Assembly: GCA_030533445.1 (NCBI GenBank)
Contig: CM060065.1
Coordinates: 6,022,974-6,086,973 of the forward strand
DNA: 64,000 nucleotides
Direction of reading: 5' to 3'
Origin: Cyprinodon diabolis
Taxonomy: Eukaryota > Chordata > Actinopteri > Cyprinodontiformes > Cyprinodontidae
A program made the translations under genes and the position numbers. The notes beneath the pieces are model-generated. The model was not told where the DNA came from and ran no database searches. It saw nothing but the letters and a program-made list of their open reading frames with translations. Position 1 is the stretch's first letter; each line of letters begins with the position of its first letter. This document shows positions 1-11,475 of this stretch, piece after piece.

Positions 1-239
1 GGGTATTTGGTGCAGGTAAGGTAAGGATAATGAGATATTTGCTGTTCTATGAGCCCTAATGCCAGCCTGGTTAAAAGCCCCGCAATGAAAGAACAGGTTT
101 TCTTCCTTTTATGGTACGCTCATGAATATTTAGATGAGCTGTGCGCTGACTGGTTGGTTTACAATGAGCGAAGCTGCTGAGCAAAGATGCATCATAGCAA
201 CAAGCACTCACTCACTGAAACATCAAGATTGTTGATATG

Positions 240-460
240 GTAGGGTGACCAGACATCCTCTTTTTCCCAGACATGTCCTAAAAAAATGTCCAGGGGGAAT
301 TTCTAAATCATCTGAGATTTTGGTCCACTACAGCGCAGCACATAGTCAAAACACACCAGGCACTCGGAACGAGCCGTCAGCTCCGGGGCTGGTCTGGGAT
401 CCCCGGCAGACGGGGGCAGGGAGCCAGCCGGGGACGGAGCGGGGTTCCTATGAATAGCTT
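240..460 (+). mobile_element. End of a non-autonomous DNA transposon (GGTGACCAGA family)
   Basis: The segment opens with AGGGTGACCAGACATCCTC and continues with a poly-A-rich stretch and 'catctgagattttggt'. The same opening recurs at 15781, where a matching inverted end is also visible. The right end is not seen here, so this is taken as a truncated copy. The G+C-rich tail from 360 to 450 has no recognised coding content, and the 70-residue frame through it has no family resemblance. Confidence 0.4.
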
Positions 461-2815
461 AGCGACAGAATAATGCTGCATGAGGTTGTGATGGCCTTAC
501 GGTCGGAACAACCCCTCGTTTCACTAAAAGAAGTTTAGCAAGTCCTGTTTTTAACTGTCCAAGATTTTGAAAGCTGTCTTCTGTAAATTCTTAGAGCAAA
601 TAAACAGCTGAGAATCAAACTTTGCAGGGATCTTCTGATACACAAAAATAATCCATGCCTGTCGAGTCTTCGAATCCTCGGGAAGACTGTTAAAAATGTC
701 CCTTTTCTGGAACTCTGCATTTACGCCCGTGGTTCTGGCATATTTTCAATAGGGAAACTGTCTTTATTGTAATTCTTGTAGAAGTAAACCGAACTGTAGG
801 CTTAACAGCTAAACTGGTGTCTTACATCAACTTCTATTCATGTTCTTGGGCCAGTGAACCAGTGCGCTGGTCTGTATGTCAATTTCGGGGCGTGACAAAA
901 GTACAGACCACAACCAAATCAACAGCCCCGAATTGATGTAAATTCAGGGCTTTGTTTGGATTAGCCCATGTTATGAAGGAAGTTTAGAATTGTGAGATTT
1001 GCAGAGAGAGGATGTGTCAATGGGGTTTGAACTTCTCTGTACGTCTATTTCACCCACTGAACTATCGTTATTTATCTATCACAATGGAAACTTGGTTTTG
1101 CATTCTATGACACCTTTAATAAAGGTAAAGAACCAAGCTAAAAGAGGCTAACATGTTTGCAACTGAGCACAGCTACCCACCTAACTCTCCCCCTTTTATA
1201 CCATTGCAACTACTTTGTTCATAAACATATTTTTTAGTGTTATCAATCAGGTAAAACTTCATGGGTCATTAAACACGCTAACACTACAGATGCTCCCAAC
1301 TCTGCAAATAGATGCTGTGTAATGTTATTACCATTGTCCGGACAACCACAACGTTTTAAGTCATCATGGCAACATTCATCCAGTCATGTAGCGTTATGTC
1401 ACTGGCATGCACACGGCCCCGAGCAGTTCGAATTCTGCAGCTGCGTCCTCTGAAGGCCAGATATGTCGGCCGATTACGTCATTGCCTGGCACCTAGGCAT
1501 GTTCAGACTCCTCCGTATACTGCCGACAGATGCAGCCTTCTTTTTGCACATTTTTAAGGACAGGTCCGATGTATCCTATGTGGCCTCGTGTATTCCGTGA
1601 TTCATTGCGAGTCCAAGCGATCAGATTGCTCAGTGCTCAAAGAGAAATGGTGCCAAACGGTGGGGAATATTGTAAGTGCAGTTTAATATAATACAAGTGT
1701 GTGAATAATTCCGGCTGAAATAAATGAAAATTGTTGTTTTAAATGGTTATTGAGTCGTACATGTGGTGGGTAATGTTTGGTTTATTGAAAGCTTTATCTG
1801 TCCTATATGGCGCACCCCCAGTACAGCTTCACCCATTCAAAATGGCCCTTCCCATGTAAACACCAGCTGAATGGCAGCCCACTTCCCTGCAGCTCCCAGC
1901 AAAATCCTCTCCAACTTCCAGCCACTGGCCTTCTGCTGAGCATGCATTTTTTAAATAATTTTTTTACAGGATCTGACCAGGAGATTACGCTTCTCTTTTT
2001 TTATCTTAATGTCCACAAATCATGACAGAAAGAATATTTTAGTACAAAGATTGATGCTTAAAAAGGAGTTGTAGAGGACCAGCCAGAGACCAGCTAAGGG
2101 CACATCAAGGAAATTTTGAATGGCTACTACTGTAAGTACACCGAGTCACCTTGTGCCGCTGTGTTGTACCCGTCCAGGAAGCCTCCCACCCTAAACCCTG
2201 CAACCAGGCTGCTCTTTTAGAATGTACCAGGACCTTTTTCTGTCTGGCTACCAGTTTTTCCCGTTTGGCTTGTGAAATTCATGAGCTTAATGCAAAGACC
2301 TCTTACTGTCCAACCAAACTTCCTTTGCTGATCCAAACCAGCACCACACCGTGGCTGATGTTAGTGTATAATTTCACTTTAGTGCAGCCCTCACACCGCA
2401 ATCATAAAGAATTCAGTGTGATTCCAACAGAAACATATCCAACCATCACCTCTGTAATTGAATCAAATTTGTTGTATATGTACTAATATTATATAATTTT
2501 TTAATTCCATTCATTTAAAGAAAACAACTTAGCAGAACCTGATTAGGTGACAACTGACATCATGAATGAAAAGGAGCAGAAAGAAGTAAAAACATATATT
2601 ATCTGCCCCCAATTTTAAGTATTACTTATTCAACCCGTTTTAAAATTAAAACATAAAACACACCATGTTCACAATACACAGAAAACAGACAAACAAAAAA
2701 TGAAAACTATACATCAGCCTATTCACTGTTGTGTCGACTAATTATAATGACCTTTCAGTTTCTATTAAACACTGAATAAGTTTTGGATTGCTTTAACACA
2801 CTAATACTAATTTGT
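461..2815. other. Unassigned intergenic stretch
   Basis: No gene recognised. Around 1370-1690 there is a G+C-richer block with 'ggccagatatgtcggccgat' that reads like an old dispersed repeat, but I found no second copy in the window. The short frames at 1366, 1807 and 2151 have no domain resemblance and are treated as chance. Confidence 0.4.
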
Positions 2816-3412
2816 TACTTCAAGGCTGGACTATTGTAATTCTTTACTATCAGGAAGTCCACAAACTGTAGTTAAAAGCCTTCAGCTGATCCAAAATGCT
2901 GCAGCCAGAGTTCTGATGAAAAGGAAAAAGAGAGATCATATCTCTCCCATCGTGGCTTCTCTTCATTGGCTCCCTGTTAAGTAAAGAATAGAATTTAAAA
3001 TCATCCTTCTCACATATAAAGCCTTAAATGGCCAAGCTTGTCTCCCTGGCTGTGTGTTTCCTGGACGGGGTTAGGGTTACAGCTGCTTTTTGTATCTCTG
3101 CTTCTTTCTGTATCTCTGTTCTGTCTCCTTGAACCCCAGTCGGCCTCGGTAGTTAACCGCTCAAACTGAGCCTGGTTCTGCTACTGTTACTTCCTGCTAT
3201 AAGGGAGCTTTTCCTCTCCACTGTCGCTACAGGCATGCTTAATGTGAGGGATTGCATTTGAGTCAATAAGTCGATGCAATCAACTGGTTTTCCTTAGATA
3301 GAAAACTTTGAATCAGTTTGACTGTATGATCTGGTGAACTGTAAAGTGCCTTGAGATGACATGTGTCATGAATTGGCACTATAGAAATAAATTGAATTGA
3401 ATTGAATTTATA
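2816..3412 (+). mobile_element. L2/CR1-type LINE 3' end, family A
   Basis: The first 170 bases translate, in pieces, to the C-terminal part of an L2-type reverse transcriptase: residues like [24 protein letters not shown], then SLHWLPV. This is followed by the family-A 3' UTR: 'cctctccactgtcgctac', 'gagtcaatgagtcgatgcaa' and 'tgccttgagatgacatg', ending in ATTGAATTGAATTGAAT. At least eight copies of this tail lie in the window, so it is a high-copy LINE. The 5' part is truncated, as usual for LINEs, and no intact frame remains. Confidence 0.8.
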
Positions 3413-3690
3413 TGCTTATTCCACAAATAGACACCTTTAATAGAAATACATCCATCCTCAATGTTCTGTACCTAGATTTAGAAAAAAAGTATCTGTTCCA
3501 TTTAACTTCTTTCACTTTTAGAAATTCTATTTTGAATTTTGTTTGGTTGAATATTTTAATGTTCCATTTACATACATTTTAAAATAATATACTCTATCAA
3601 TTCACTAAGTTTTAATGTATGTAACTTTATAAATATCAGATTTGTGTGATCTCTGTATCCGCTTCCACTTATAACTCTTATTGCCATGAC

Positions 3691-4025
3691 TTAAAAGGGG
3701 GAACCCAGTATTCAAGGCAAGACAGACAGTGGCATTACTTCAAAAAGCGTTTATCATAAAAACAGATCTGCAGTGGCTAAAGCATCTAAGGCAGTAGAGA
3801 GAAACACAGGTTAGTTACCACGATAATCTGGCAGAGGATGATTATGAACGTGTGAGTCAGTAACCTGGTCCATGGCCAGAGAACGAGGTAGGATCCAGCC
3901 AGTGGGCCGCCAACAAGATGTGCCGCCCAGATTTCCAGATGCTGCAGCCCTGGAGAACATGCAGGAGTCCGAAGCCTGGTCAGGCAAACAGATCAGAACA
4001 GGAACAGGCGGACTCATAGGTCCAG
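3691..4025 (-). mobile_element. LTR-like dispersed repeat, family A copy 1
   Basis: Shares 'acccagtattcaaggcaag', 'acagacagtgg', the 'aggatgattatgaac' block and 'ccagatgctgcagccc' with copies near 13.5 and 46.5 kb. Read on the minus strand, the better copy (13497) ends in an AATAAA signal followed about 65 bases later by CATGACA. That suggests these are LTR 3' ends of a gypsy-type element lying in reverse. No target duplication was found, so LTR identity is inference. Confidence 0.45.
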
Positions 4026-6991
4026 GGCAGAGTTAGACAGGTGAATGGAATGAATGATAAAGACAGCCATCAGTACCGAGGTCATGACAATTATGTCTCT
4101 GTTCTGCAATAAAAAAGAGGGTTTTTAAAAGTGATCCATAAGCATTACCCGACACCTGCGCACAATATGTCAGATATGGTACAAGGCTTTTTCAATCAGG
4201 AAATTCTTAAGTTCACAAAGACATGAAGTTAAATCGATCAGATAGATTTGCATTGAATTAAAACTTAACTGAAAACTAAATTTTTCGTCTGACTCATTGT
4301 AGACTGAAGAAAACAAGAACACAATGCAGAAGTACTGGCCAATTGATGACAACAGATAAGCTCCTGTTGGAACAGGGTACCTGACAGTAAGCACACGGCC
4401 TGATGTCAAACCGTGGAACCCAGTGGTAAAGCAGTAAAAACTTGAATAAACCAAGGAGAGACAATGACAGGTCTGAACTTTAAGCTAAACTTTCTTGAAT
4501 CATTGTGGTATGTAATGTCCTGTCATCGCTAAATGTAATTGTGTATTTGAGAAAGAGCTACTTTAACACAATTGACTGGCAAACTTCTTTGGTTCAGTGG
4601 AAGTATGACCTGATTAATCAGCCATGATTTGCATTTAGCAAGGCCTTGCAGGACCTTTTCTCTCTGGTAAGTTATTTATTTATATAATTATAGCCTCTCA
4701 TTTTTTCTCCGATGCATTAAGCTGCCAGTCTTGTCAGGCTGACAGGGTCAGTGCCCTCGTTCATTAAAGAACCTGGTGCAGAGACAAGATGGAGCTGCCA
4801 GAGAGCTCAGAACTCACTGAAAGCAACAGGGTTTATCTTGAATCTCCATGTGATGTGTCTTCTGCTCAGTCCAAGCAAACATAATGTGAAAAGCCGTCTT
4901 TGATAAAGTGGGTGCTGGGTTTACCTGAAAAAGGTCCTTGTTTTATTTCTCTGATTGACAATCAAAGGAAGGTACTCTGCTGTGGACGATAGGAGCTTCC
5001 CACGAGTAATTCATCGAAAGAGGCAGCACCTCTGTTCTTAACCATCCTTTGAAGTCTCACATCAGATTTTCAGATAGAAATAAATCTTTTAAATATGAGT
5101 GCTGACCCCACGCAAAAAAAATCTGATGAATGGATGAGCAAAAATTAACGGATATACTCAAGAACTTATAATAGGCCTGAGATAACACTTATAACTGATG
5201 TTTTTCCTCACACACACAATTTAAAATAAATGGGAAGAACTATTAAAGCCTTTTATGTTGGTGATGAAATCCATCATTATTCGGATATAGGATTTATTTA
5301 CGATTCTTTAAGATTATTTGGTGGAACAAGCAGCCCCCCCTCCCCCAAATCAGGGAGCCAGCTTTTCTTTTTTCAATGGGGTGAAACTGGCCAAGGCTGT
5401 ATCCAGGCAACTTGTTACCCTATCAACAAAATCATTAACATATAAAGAGTAATACATTTAATAGCTTGTGATTGAAGAAATGGATTACTTTTCCCTAATT
5501 TGAGTTATTTTATATACTTCTTTAGGATTCTTTACTAACTTATTTGATTTTGGTCATGGGCAAGACACTGTCTGGATGAAGTAATAGCAGAAAAATGCAG
5601 AACTCCTTAAACTCTAATGATGTTGCGGGATTGTTTCAAATCACGTGTCTTTGGTCACTGAGCTCCTAGACCTCCCCTGGACACAGTGTAAGGCACTTCT
5701 CCTGCTTGTAGGTCAGCATTTTCCTTAAAATCTCAAACCTCACCTTACTAAAGGGAGAAATGTGTAACACTTATGTTGAGATCAAAGATCTTTCTTTATC
5801 TGCAGGAAGGATTTCAACAAAGTTCAGCTACAGTTTGTATAGCCCACAATAGTTGATGGTTGACCAGTTAAACTAATAACAGACGAAAATAAATCTATTT
5901 TTATTGTCCATCCTCCAGCTCCAGGTTCACAGACACAACCAGCATCCTTGGCATAAACATTGATTAGATGGAAGATCAACATTTTTTGGATCTATCTCCC
6001 CTTTCTCCTTAAGGTACTCGATAGCTAAACTGTATTGTTGATAGCTTCACTGTAGCTTCACTCAGCTAATAAACTGAACTTTATTTATGATTGCAAAGTA
6101 TTAATTATTCTAATAGCAGCATTTTTATGATAAACTATGCCAATAGAAACACCCTGTTCCTCATCCAATAAGTTCAAATTGTCATATTTTCCAATCTATT
6201 GTTTTTAGTGGGCGAGCCATGCCAAAATCTATATATGTACTAAATGAGGTTTTAAGTATTCAAAATGATATATATATCATGCTACCTTTGTTTTAATATA
6301 AATAGAAATAAAGTCTTCCTATGAGCTATGTAGGAGCATAAAAACTTTCCGTGGATCGTTGTACGATTAAAATACTGTCTTGCATATATTTTAGTGAGAT
6401 TGGAGGCTTTCAAGTAGGTGAATTAAAGGCTCTAACCCCCTCTGCTTCGCGGATGCCTTTAAATGTCATACTTATTGTCTGCCATCAATATCACTCAGTA
6501 TTATAGCAAGACGAAAAATGGTAATAAGTAGGCTATTTTATGTTTTTTATTCTATGATGCCCCTCAAGCTGCTAAATCTGTTTTTATTTTCACTTGTCCT
6601 CCAAAACATTTTGTATAAACGGATACTGACCCATTGAATCTTTACAGAGCAATCCATAAAACATGTTTATGCACAGCTTGCGAAACTATCAGATGGACCT
6701 TTTGGAAAAAGAAAAAAAATGGCAGCAGCTGCAGTTTGCTAAGTGCAGCAGGCTAGCACTAAATCTTAGGAGTTAAAGTTTTACTGGAGCGTTATGGGTA
6801 AAAATGCTCTGTCAGCCATCTGCCACCTTCTCTCCTAGCAGCCATATTTTCAGGACAGTTCAAGTCCTGAGAGAGAACCGAGAGCTGACCACCTTAATTA
6901 CAACCTCCTTTTACTGTGAAGGAGACAGAGGGAAGAAATCTGATAGACAGATAGAACAAAACCACAAGAAAGTTGTTGAAGAATGTTTGTA
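4026..6991. other. A+T-rich intergenic stretch without recognised genes
   Basis: About 3 kb with no recognised coding or repeat similarity beyond short A+T runs and a C-rich run near 5334. The frames at 4170 and 5230 show no domain motif. Confidence 0.4.
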
Positions 6992-7390
6992 TCCAGTGGG
7001 GCAAAAAAGTATTTAGTCAGCCACCAATAGTGCAAGTTCTCCCACTCAAAAAGATGAGAGAGGCCGGTAATTTTCATCATAGATATACCTCAACTATGAG
7101 AGACAAAATGAGAAAAAAAAAATCCAGAAAATCACATTGTCTGATTTTTAAAGAATTTATTTGCAAAATATGGCGGAAAATAAGTATTTGGTCAGTTACA
7201 AACAAGCAAGATTTCTGGCTCTCACAGACCTGTAACTTCTTCTGTAAGAGGCTCCTCTGTCCTCCACTCGTTACCTTCATTAATGGCACCTGTTTGAACC
7301 CGTTATCAGTATAAAAGACACCTGTCCTCAACCTGAGTGGGAGAACTTGCACTATTGGTGGCTGACTAAATACTTTTTTGCCCCACTGTA
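6992..7390. mobile_element. Tc1/mariner-type MITE with 50-bp terminal inverted repeats
   Basis: The left end runs CAGTGGGGCAAAAAAGTATT from 6994 and the right end is its reverse complement, closing at 7388 in CCCCACTG. The arms pair for more than 50 bases, through 'gcaagttctcccactc'. A TA lies at the right junction and TA/TC at the left, consistent with TA target duplication. The roughly 290-base interior has no transposase similarity; the overlapping frames at 6973 (+) and 7077 (-) are shadows of the element. Tc1/mariner assignment rests on the TA target and the TIR layout. Confidence 0.85.
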
Positions 7391-8475
7391 TAATCTAATT
7401 TACCTAAATAGAGAGACAATCTTTATTGGACCAACAAGACAATGTTAAGGTTAATGAAAAGATGTCTTTGTCAAGATTGCATCCCCATTAGCTGATCTGA
7501 TTACTCACTTCATTCACCTGCCATTTCCCTCCTCGCTCTCTAATCATCATTGATCTTATTCACCTAATCCCTCTGCTATATTCAGCACAGCTATCGGGGC
7601 CAGATCATTATTCGTTAGTTCGTTCGTACATTCTTAGTTTGTTCCAATTATGTTGTCATGTCAGTTATTCATGCTTGTTATATGAGTATTAGTTGTCCCT
7701 GGTTCATGTTCCCGTCCCCTAAAGGCCAGTGGATTTAGAGGGTTTGGTGTTTGTCTCCTGTCTCCTGATCATGTATCGGTTCTTCTCCACAAAGCCCTCA
7801 GGGTTTCGGCTCAGAGGAGGTCAGTTTTAATTCCTGCAAGCCTGGCTCCTAGGAGGTGATCCGTTTAAAGTGAGGTATTTATCCTGCTACCATGTCTTGT
7901 CTCTGTTCCTATCTAACACTGGAACCTGCCTTCATGCTCTGTGGATTCCTGAAACCCTGGATCTGTCTGTTCCTGTTCGTATCGCAACCCATGGGTGGGC
8001 TACATTCTCCTGGATCTCGGAACTGTCCGGTTCTGAACAGTTTCTCTGAACAGGATCGGTCTCCTGCTTTCTTACTGTATCTGGGACACTTTGGACGGCT
8101 CTGAGCCGCATTTCTTTTGGCAGTCAATAGGCTGGATCTTGCCTTCCCCTGAGAAGATCGACTGAACCGTTAAACCAGGTAAGTGACTCGCAATAATAAT
8201 TATGATCATCTCCTGTCAGATGATCATGGTCACTTACCAGTGTTTCTCCCTCAAGAATGTCAGTGACTGGACGGTGCCCCGCCGCCCTCATGCAGCTGCT
8301 TATCCTCAGCAGCCCACGTCCTGTTCTGTTTTCTTAGTTTTCTGGCAGTAAATGTTTTGAAATCTCCCATTGTCAGACTCGTGTCCAATACTGTCTCACG
8401 ACAACCTTCTGATAAAACCAGTGAGATTCCAATGATTATATTGTCCAAGACTAGACTAAGACTCTACATCCTCTG
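7391..8475 (+). other. Possible degenerate LTR-type repeat, unassigned
   Basis: The sequence from TGTCATGTCAG (7654) to TCTCACGACA (8403) resembles LTRs here in its TG...CA ends, a C+T-rich middle and a late AGTAAA signal. No direct flanking duplication was found. A 12-base inverted pair, 'gatcatctcctgtcagatgatc', lies near 8203. No coding resemblance. Confidence 0.25.
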
Positions 8476-8479
8476 CAGG

Positions 8480-8996
8480 GTGTTGAGGGTTCATTAGAGT
8501 TTGTCCAAGCGGTCCAAATGTGCTTTGTGGACCTGGGAAAGGCATTTGACTCTGTCCCTTGTGGTGCATTGTGAAGGGTGCTCCAGGAGTACAGAATCAG
8601 GGGCCCTCTGTCAGGGGTCTCTAACAGAGGAGAGGCTTTGAGTTAGACATGTTGGAGTCTGACAGGGCTGTTCAGAACCTTTATGGACAGGATATGTATC
8701 CAAGGGCCAGAGAGGATTGCATCCAAGGGCCAGAGAAGGTCTTGTTTGGGGACCGTCGGATCTCCTCTGTGCTTTTTGTGGATGACATGGTTCTTCTTTC
8801 TCCCTCCTGCCAACACCTACAGCATTTACTGGGACAGTTCACAGCAGAGTGTGAAGCTGCCAGGATGAGAATCGGCTCCTCCAAGTCCAATGCCATGGTT
8901 TTGGTTCTGGGAGATTCTGGGACGTCGGGTATTAGCTGTCTAAATTGGAAGCAAGACACACAGCTACAGGAAATCCCGCCTGACTGCAACATTTAA
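8480..8996 (+). pseudogene. Non-LTR retrotransposon reverse-transcriptase fragment
   Basis: Three-frame reading gives the landmarks of a teleost LINE reverse transcriptase. MCFVDLGKAFDSVPCGAL near 8520 is the F-x-D block. Later, RISSVLFVDDMVLL near 8760-8800 holds the catalytic DD, and AECEAARMRIGSSKSNAMVL follows. An internal deletion removes most residues between the F-x-D and VDD blocks, and stops and frameshifts interrupt the rest. The VDD replaces the more usual ADD. Clade was not resolved. It is a dead fragment with no visible 3' tail. Confidence 0.75.
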
Positions 8997-9224
8997 CATC
9001 TACATCACCTTTAACATGAGTTACAACAACGTTTCATTTTCATTTAGGACTAATACATTATTTTTTTCTTATATTACAGTTCTGCTATGGCCTAATCAGA
9101 GTAAAGAACTCTGTCTGATTAAAATAATAAGTTCTCCATCACTGACTTCCTAAGATTCAGTCCTATTCTGTCGCATTTAGCAAACTGCAGCTTCTTTTAA
9201 AAGTAAAAAAACAATGTGCTTAGA

Positions 9225-9385
9225 GCTGCTTTGAACTGTTTGATTTGCTCTACTCCTTGCTTGTATCTTCATTTGCTTTTACTCTGCTTTTATTTTTCTT
9301 CTTTTTTTTATTGTTTAATTCACGTAAAACACTGATTTATCTTTGTACTGAATTGTGCTATACAAACAAACCTGTCTTGCCTTTT
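9225..9385 (+). mobile_element. L2-type LINE family B 3' tail fragment
   Basis: The bases 'tttgtactgaattgtgctat' followed by 'acaaacaaacctgtcttgcc' match the 3' end of the family-B LINE seen intact near 54.6 kb, where it ends in a TTGCC repeat. Only the last 150 or so bases are present. Confidence 0.65.
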
Positions 9386-9929
9386 GGGTTTTTGAAAACG
9401 GCTTTTTTGATAATATTTTCCTTCATAGGCCATATTTTTGAGTACTGTGGTTCTGTGGAAGCTCTCCAGAGAAGAAAATTGTGTATGAATAGCCTGACTC
9501 TTGTCAATATACGTCAGGCTCATGGATTATAGAAATAAGCTGCTACCATTCACCCTCTTTAAACTGTCTCACTGACACCAATGATCATCCACTGCAATTT
9601 ATTTAAAGAAATCAGAGAAAAAGCAGCTCACCACAAACTCAGGCAATACTTTTCAGATATTTATTTTAACTCCTTAATGCTTCAATCTATAATCATGCAT
9701 ATATAAAAATTTTGTGTTTGTGTTTTGCCTTAAGTAGTAGAAAAAAATAGATTGTTACTCTGACAATCTCACAAAAAATCAATAGAAATGTAGGTATGTT
9801 GCAGCACAATCAGGGACCAGCCGTACCAGAAACCTGCGCTTGCCAAATGTTTCTGGTCCGCAGTAGATGTGAAAGAATTGGCTCTGGGGAAAAGCAATCA
9901 CAGTATTGGCTGTTAGAGTCACACAAAGT
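9386..9929. other. Unassigned A+T-rich stretch
   Basis: No gene or repeat recognised between the LINE tail and the THAP repeat. A short self-complementary block around 9815-9860 ('gtaccagaaacctgcg', 'tttctggtccgcag') is the only structure noted. Confidence 0.35.
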
Positions 9930-10162
9930 GTTTATTGCACATTTTTAAAGGTCCGGTCATATTCAAAATTCCAACTTCTGAAAGTACTTTAAATATGAAA
10001 TTATTACATACTGTTCAATTAATGAAAAGTGTTTTTAATTATTAGTAATTTTCTTTGAATGTGCTCTACCAGAGGGATCCATGTTTGTTGGACACTACTG
10101 CCACCTACTGGTTTGTGACATCCCAGTGTGGTATTGGCTGCTGATCAAGTCCCAGTGCTGTA

Positions 10163-10891
10163 CAGAGGTGTCAAGTAACTAAGTACAAATACTTTGTTAC
10201 TGTACATTAGTAAACTTTTTAGCCATCTATACTTTACTCCATTTCTTATTTTTCTTCCTACTTCTGACTTCTACTCATTACATTTTCACACACGTATCTG
10301 TTCTTTCTATTCCTTACATATTTAAAACAAACATTACTCTTGGCTTTGGTTTGTTTAAAAATATTTATTTCCTGTCATGTGCTCCATCCAATGCAGATCA
10401 TTGGCTCCATCCACATCTAGTGAAGACTAGTGTGATTGGATGAGTCATATAACACAAACACTCATTGTTTAGCTAAAGGAAATCATCAGAAGCAAGCAGG
10501 TGTTCTTCAAACTGCTAACGTGAATTGTCTATGCCACGCTACAATGTCGGATTCAGAGAAAGATGTTGAAATGTCTGAAAGGTCGGACACAGGCGAGAGC
10601 GTATTGGGAGACGGAGACCAGCAAGACCTCCCTCATCCTTGGCCCTATTTCAAATATTTTTTTCAAAATAGTCGAAAAATTTAGCTTTTAATTCAATAGT
10701 GGCATCTGGCTGTTTTTTTTTAAGGTTACTTAATACTTTTATACTTTAAGTAGTTTTTGGAGCTCATACTTTTTCACTTTTAATTTAGTAAAGAAGTCAA
10801 GTTGATACTTCAACTTTTACCAGAGTGTTTTTAAACTGCAGTATCTATACTTCTACTTAAGTAACAAATGTGTGTACTTTTAACACCACTG
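10163..10891 (+). mobile_element. Non-autonomous hAT transposon with 8-bp target duplication
   Basis: Ends are CAGAGGTGTCAAGTAAC on the left and, inverted, CAGTGGTGTTAAAAGTAC on the right. The flanks carry a perfect 8-bp duplication, GTGCTGTA, at 10155-10162 and 10892-10899, which is diagnostic of hAT. Length is 729 bases. The interior keeps the first coding exon of a hAT transposase and nothing of the catalytic core. A related left end lies at 36176. The insertion splits THAP-repeat copy 1. Confidence 0.92.
10436..10684 (+). pseudogene. hAT transposase N-terminal remnant
   Basis: The 82-residue frame contains, from an internal ATG at 10544, MSDSEKDVEMSERSDTGE followed by DLPHPWPYFKYFF. The acidic start and the HPWPY motif resemble the segment just before the BED zinc finger in fish hAT transposases. 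The frame stops right after NSRKI, where the BED finger should begin, so only the leader survives. It lies wholly inside the 729-bp hAT element. Confidence 0.6.
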
Positions 10892-10910
10892 GTGCTGTAT
10901 CTGGTGTTTG

Positions 10911-11142
10911 TCACAACGCGCTATTATCCAAGTCACCTTGAAAACATTCTTCTTCCAAATGTTGGCTACATATTACGTGTTTTTTCTCTGGGGAGAAGTT
11001 CGATGGCAAATCCTCCCTCTTCAAGTTGGCAATCCAACGACAAACCCGTCTATGGAGGATTATGAATAGGAAAGGTGAAATAACTCTTTTTTTCACTTTG
11101 ACCCGATGTATTCCCGCATCCAGCTGCCATGCACGTGGGCAT
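10911..11142 (-). pseudogene. THAP-type C2CH zinc-finger fragment, copy 1
   Basis: On the minus strand an ATG at 11142 begins MPTCMAAGC. After a frameshift this continues as RRVCRWIANLKREDL, then KKHVICSQHLEEECF, and ends at DNSAL-stop. This is the THAP layout: C-x(4)-C near the start, a W after about 35 residues, then C-x2-H. THAP domains bind DNA and occur in P-element-like transposases. Only the zinc finger is present; the stop follows it directly, and the same stop occurs in the other two copies. Confidence 0.75.
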
Positions 11143-11475
11143 TGTCAGCTTCACTATGGCTCTGGTGAATTTCAATGGTGAAGTCCTCTGGAAATCTTCA
11201 ATAATTGTTGTTGATTGCAGATGTGTCTAGTAGTTCCCATAGATTCTGCTTGTAAAGCGGGGAGAATGGCGCTAGGCTTACCGCACCGTGACGTCACTGC
11301 TGGAAGATGGCAAGAGTGAGGCGATAATATATTCTGGCAAAAATGGCCGCTCCCAGACTCAGTGATTGTGACGAAAATTATTGTTTTAATTTCTTTAACT
11401 TATAACTTTTATGTATAGATAATGATCCATTGGTTATTCCTTACTGACCAAGCAATAGCCATCCTTGTTTTGAAA

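Larger units (their letters stand above)
9930..11475 (-). mobile_element. THAP-domain repeat, copy 1 (split by a hAT element)
   Basis: Reverse-oriented copy of a repeat of about 800 bases also present at 28890-29700 and 48590-49415. Shared landmarks are TGACGTCACGGTGCGGTA near one side, a short THAP-type zinc-finger coding segment, the 'aaccagtaggtggcag' block and the end sequence 'aagtactttcagaag'. Here the repeat is interrupted at 10163-10891 by a complete hAT transposon, which proves the repeat is the older of the two. Family unknown; a P-element or other THAP transposon derivative is plausible. Confidence 0.75.

Noticed and set aside
7652..8403. Solo LTR with TG...CA ends
   Set aside because: No matching flanking duplication and no second copy in the window; kept only as a low-confidence repeat.
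8681..8992. 103-residue minus-strand frame
   Set aside because: Antisense shadow of the LINE reverse-transcriptase fragment on the plus strand.
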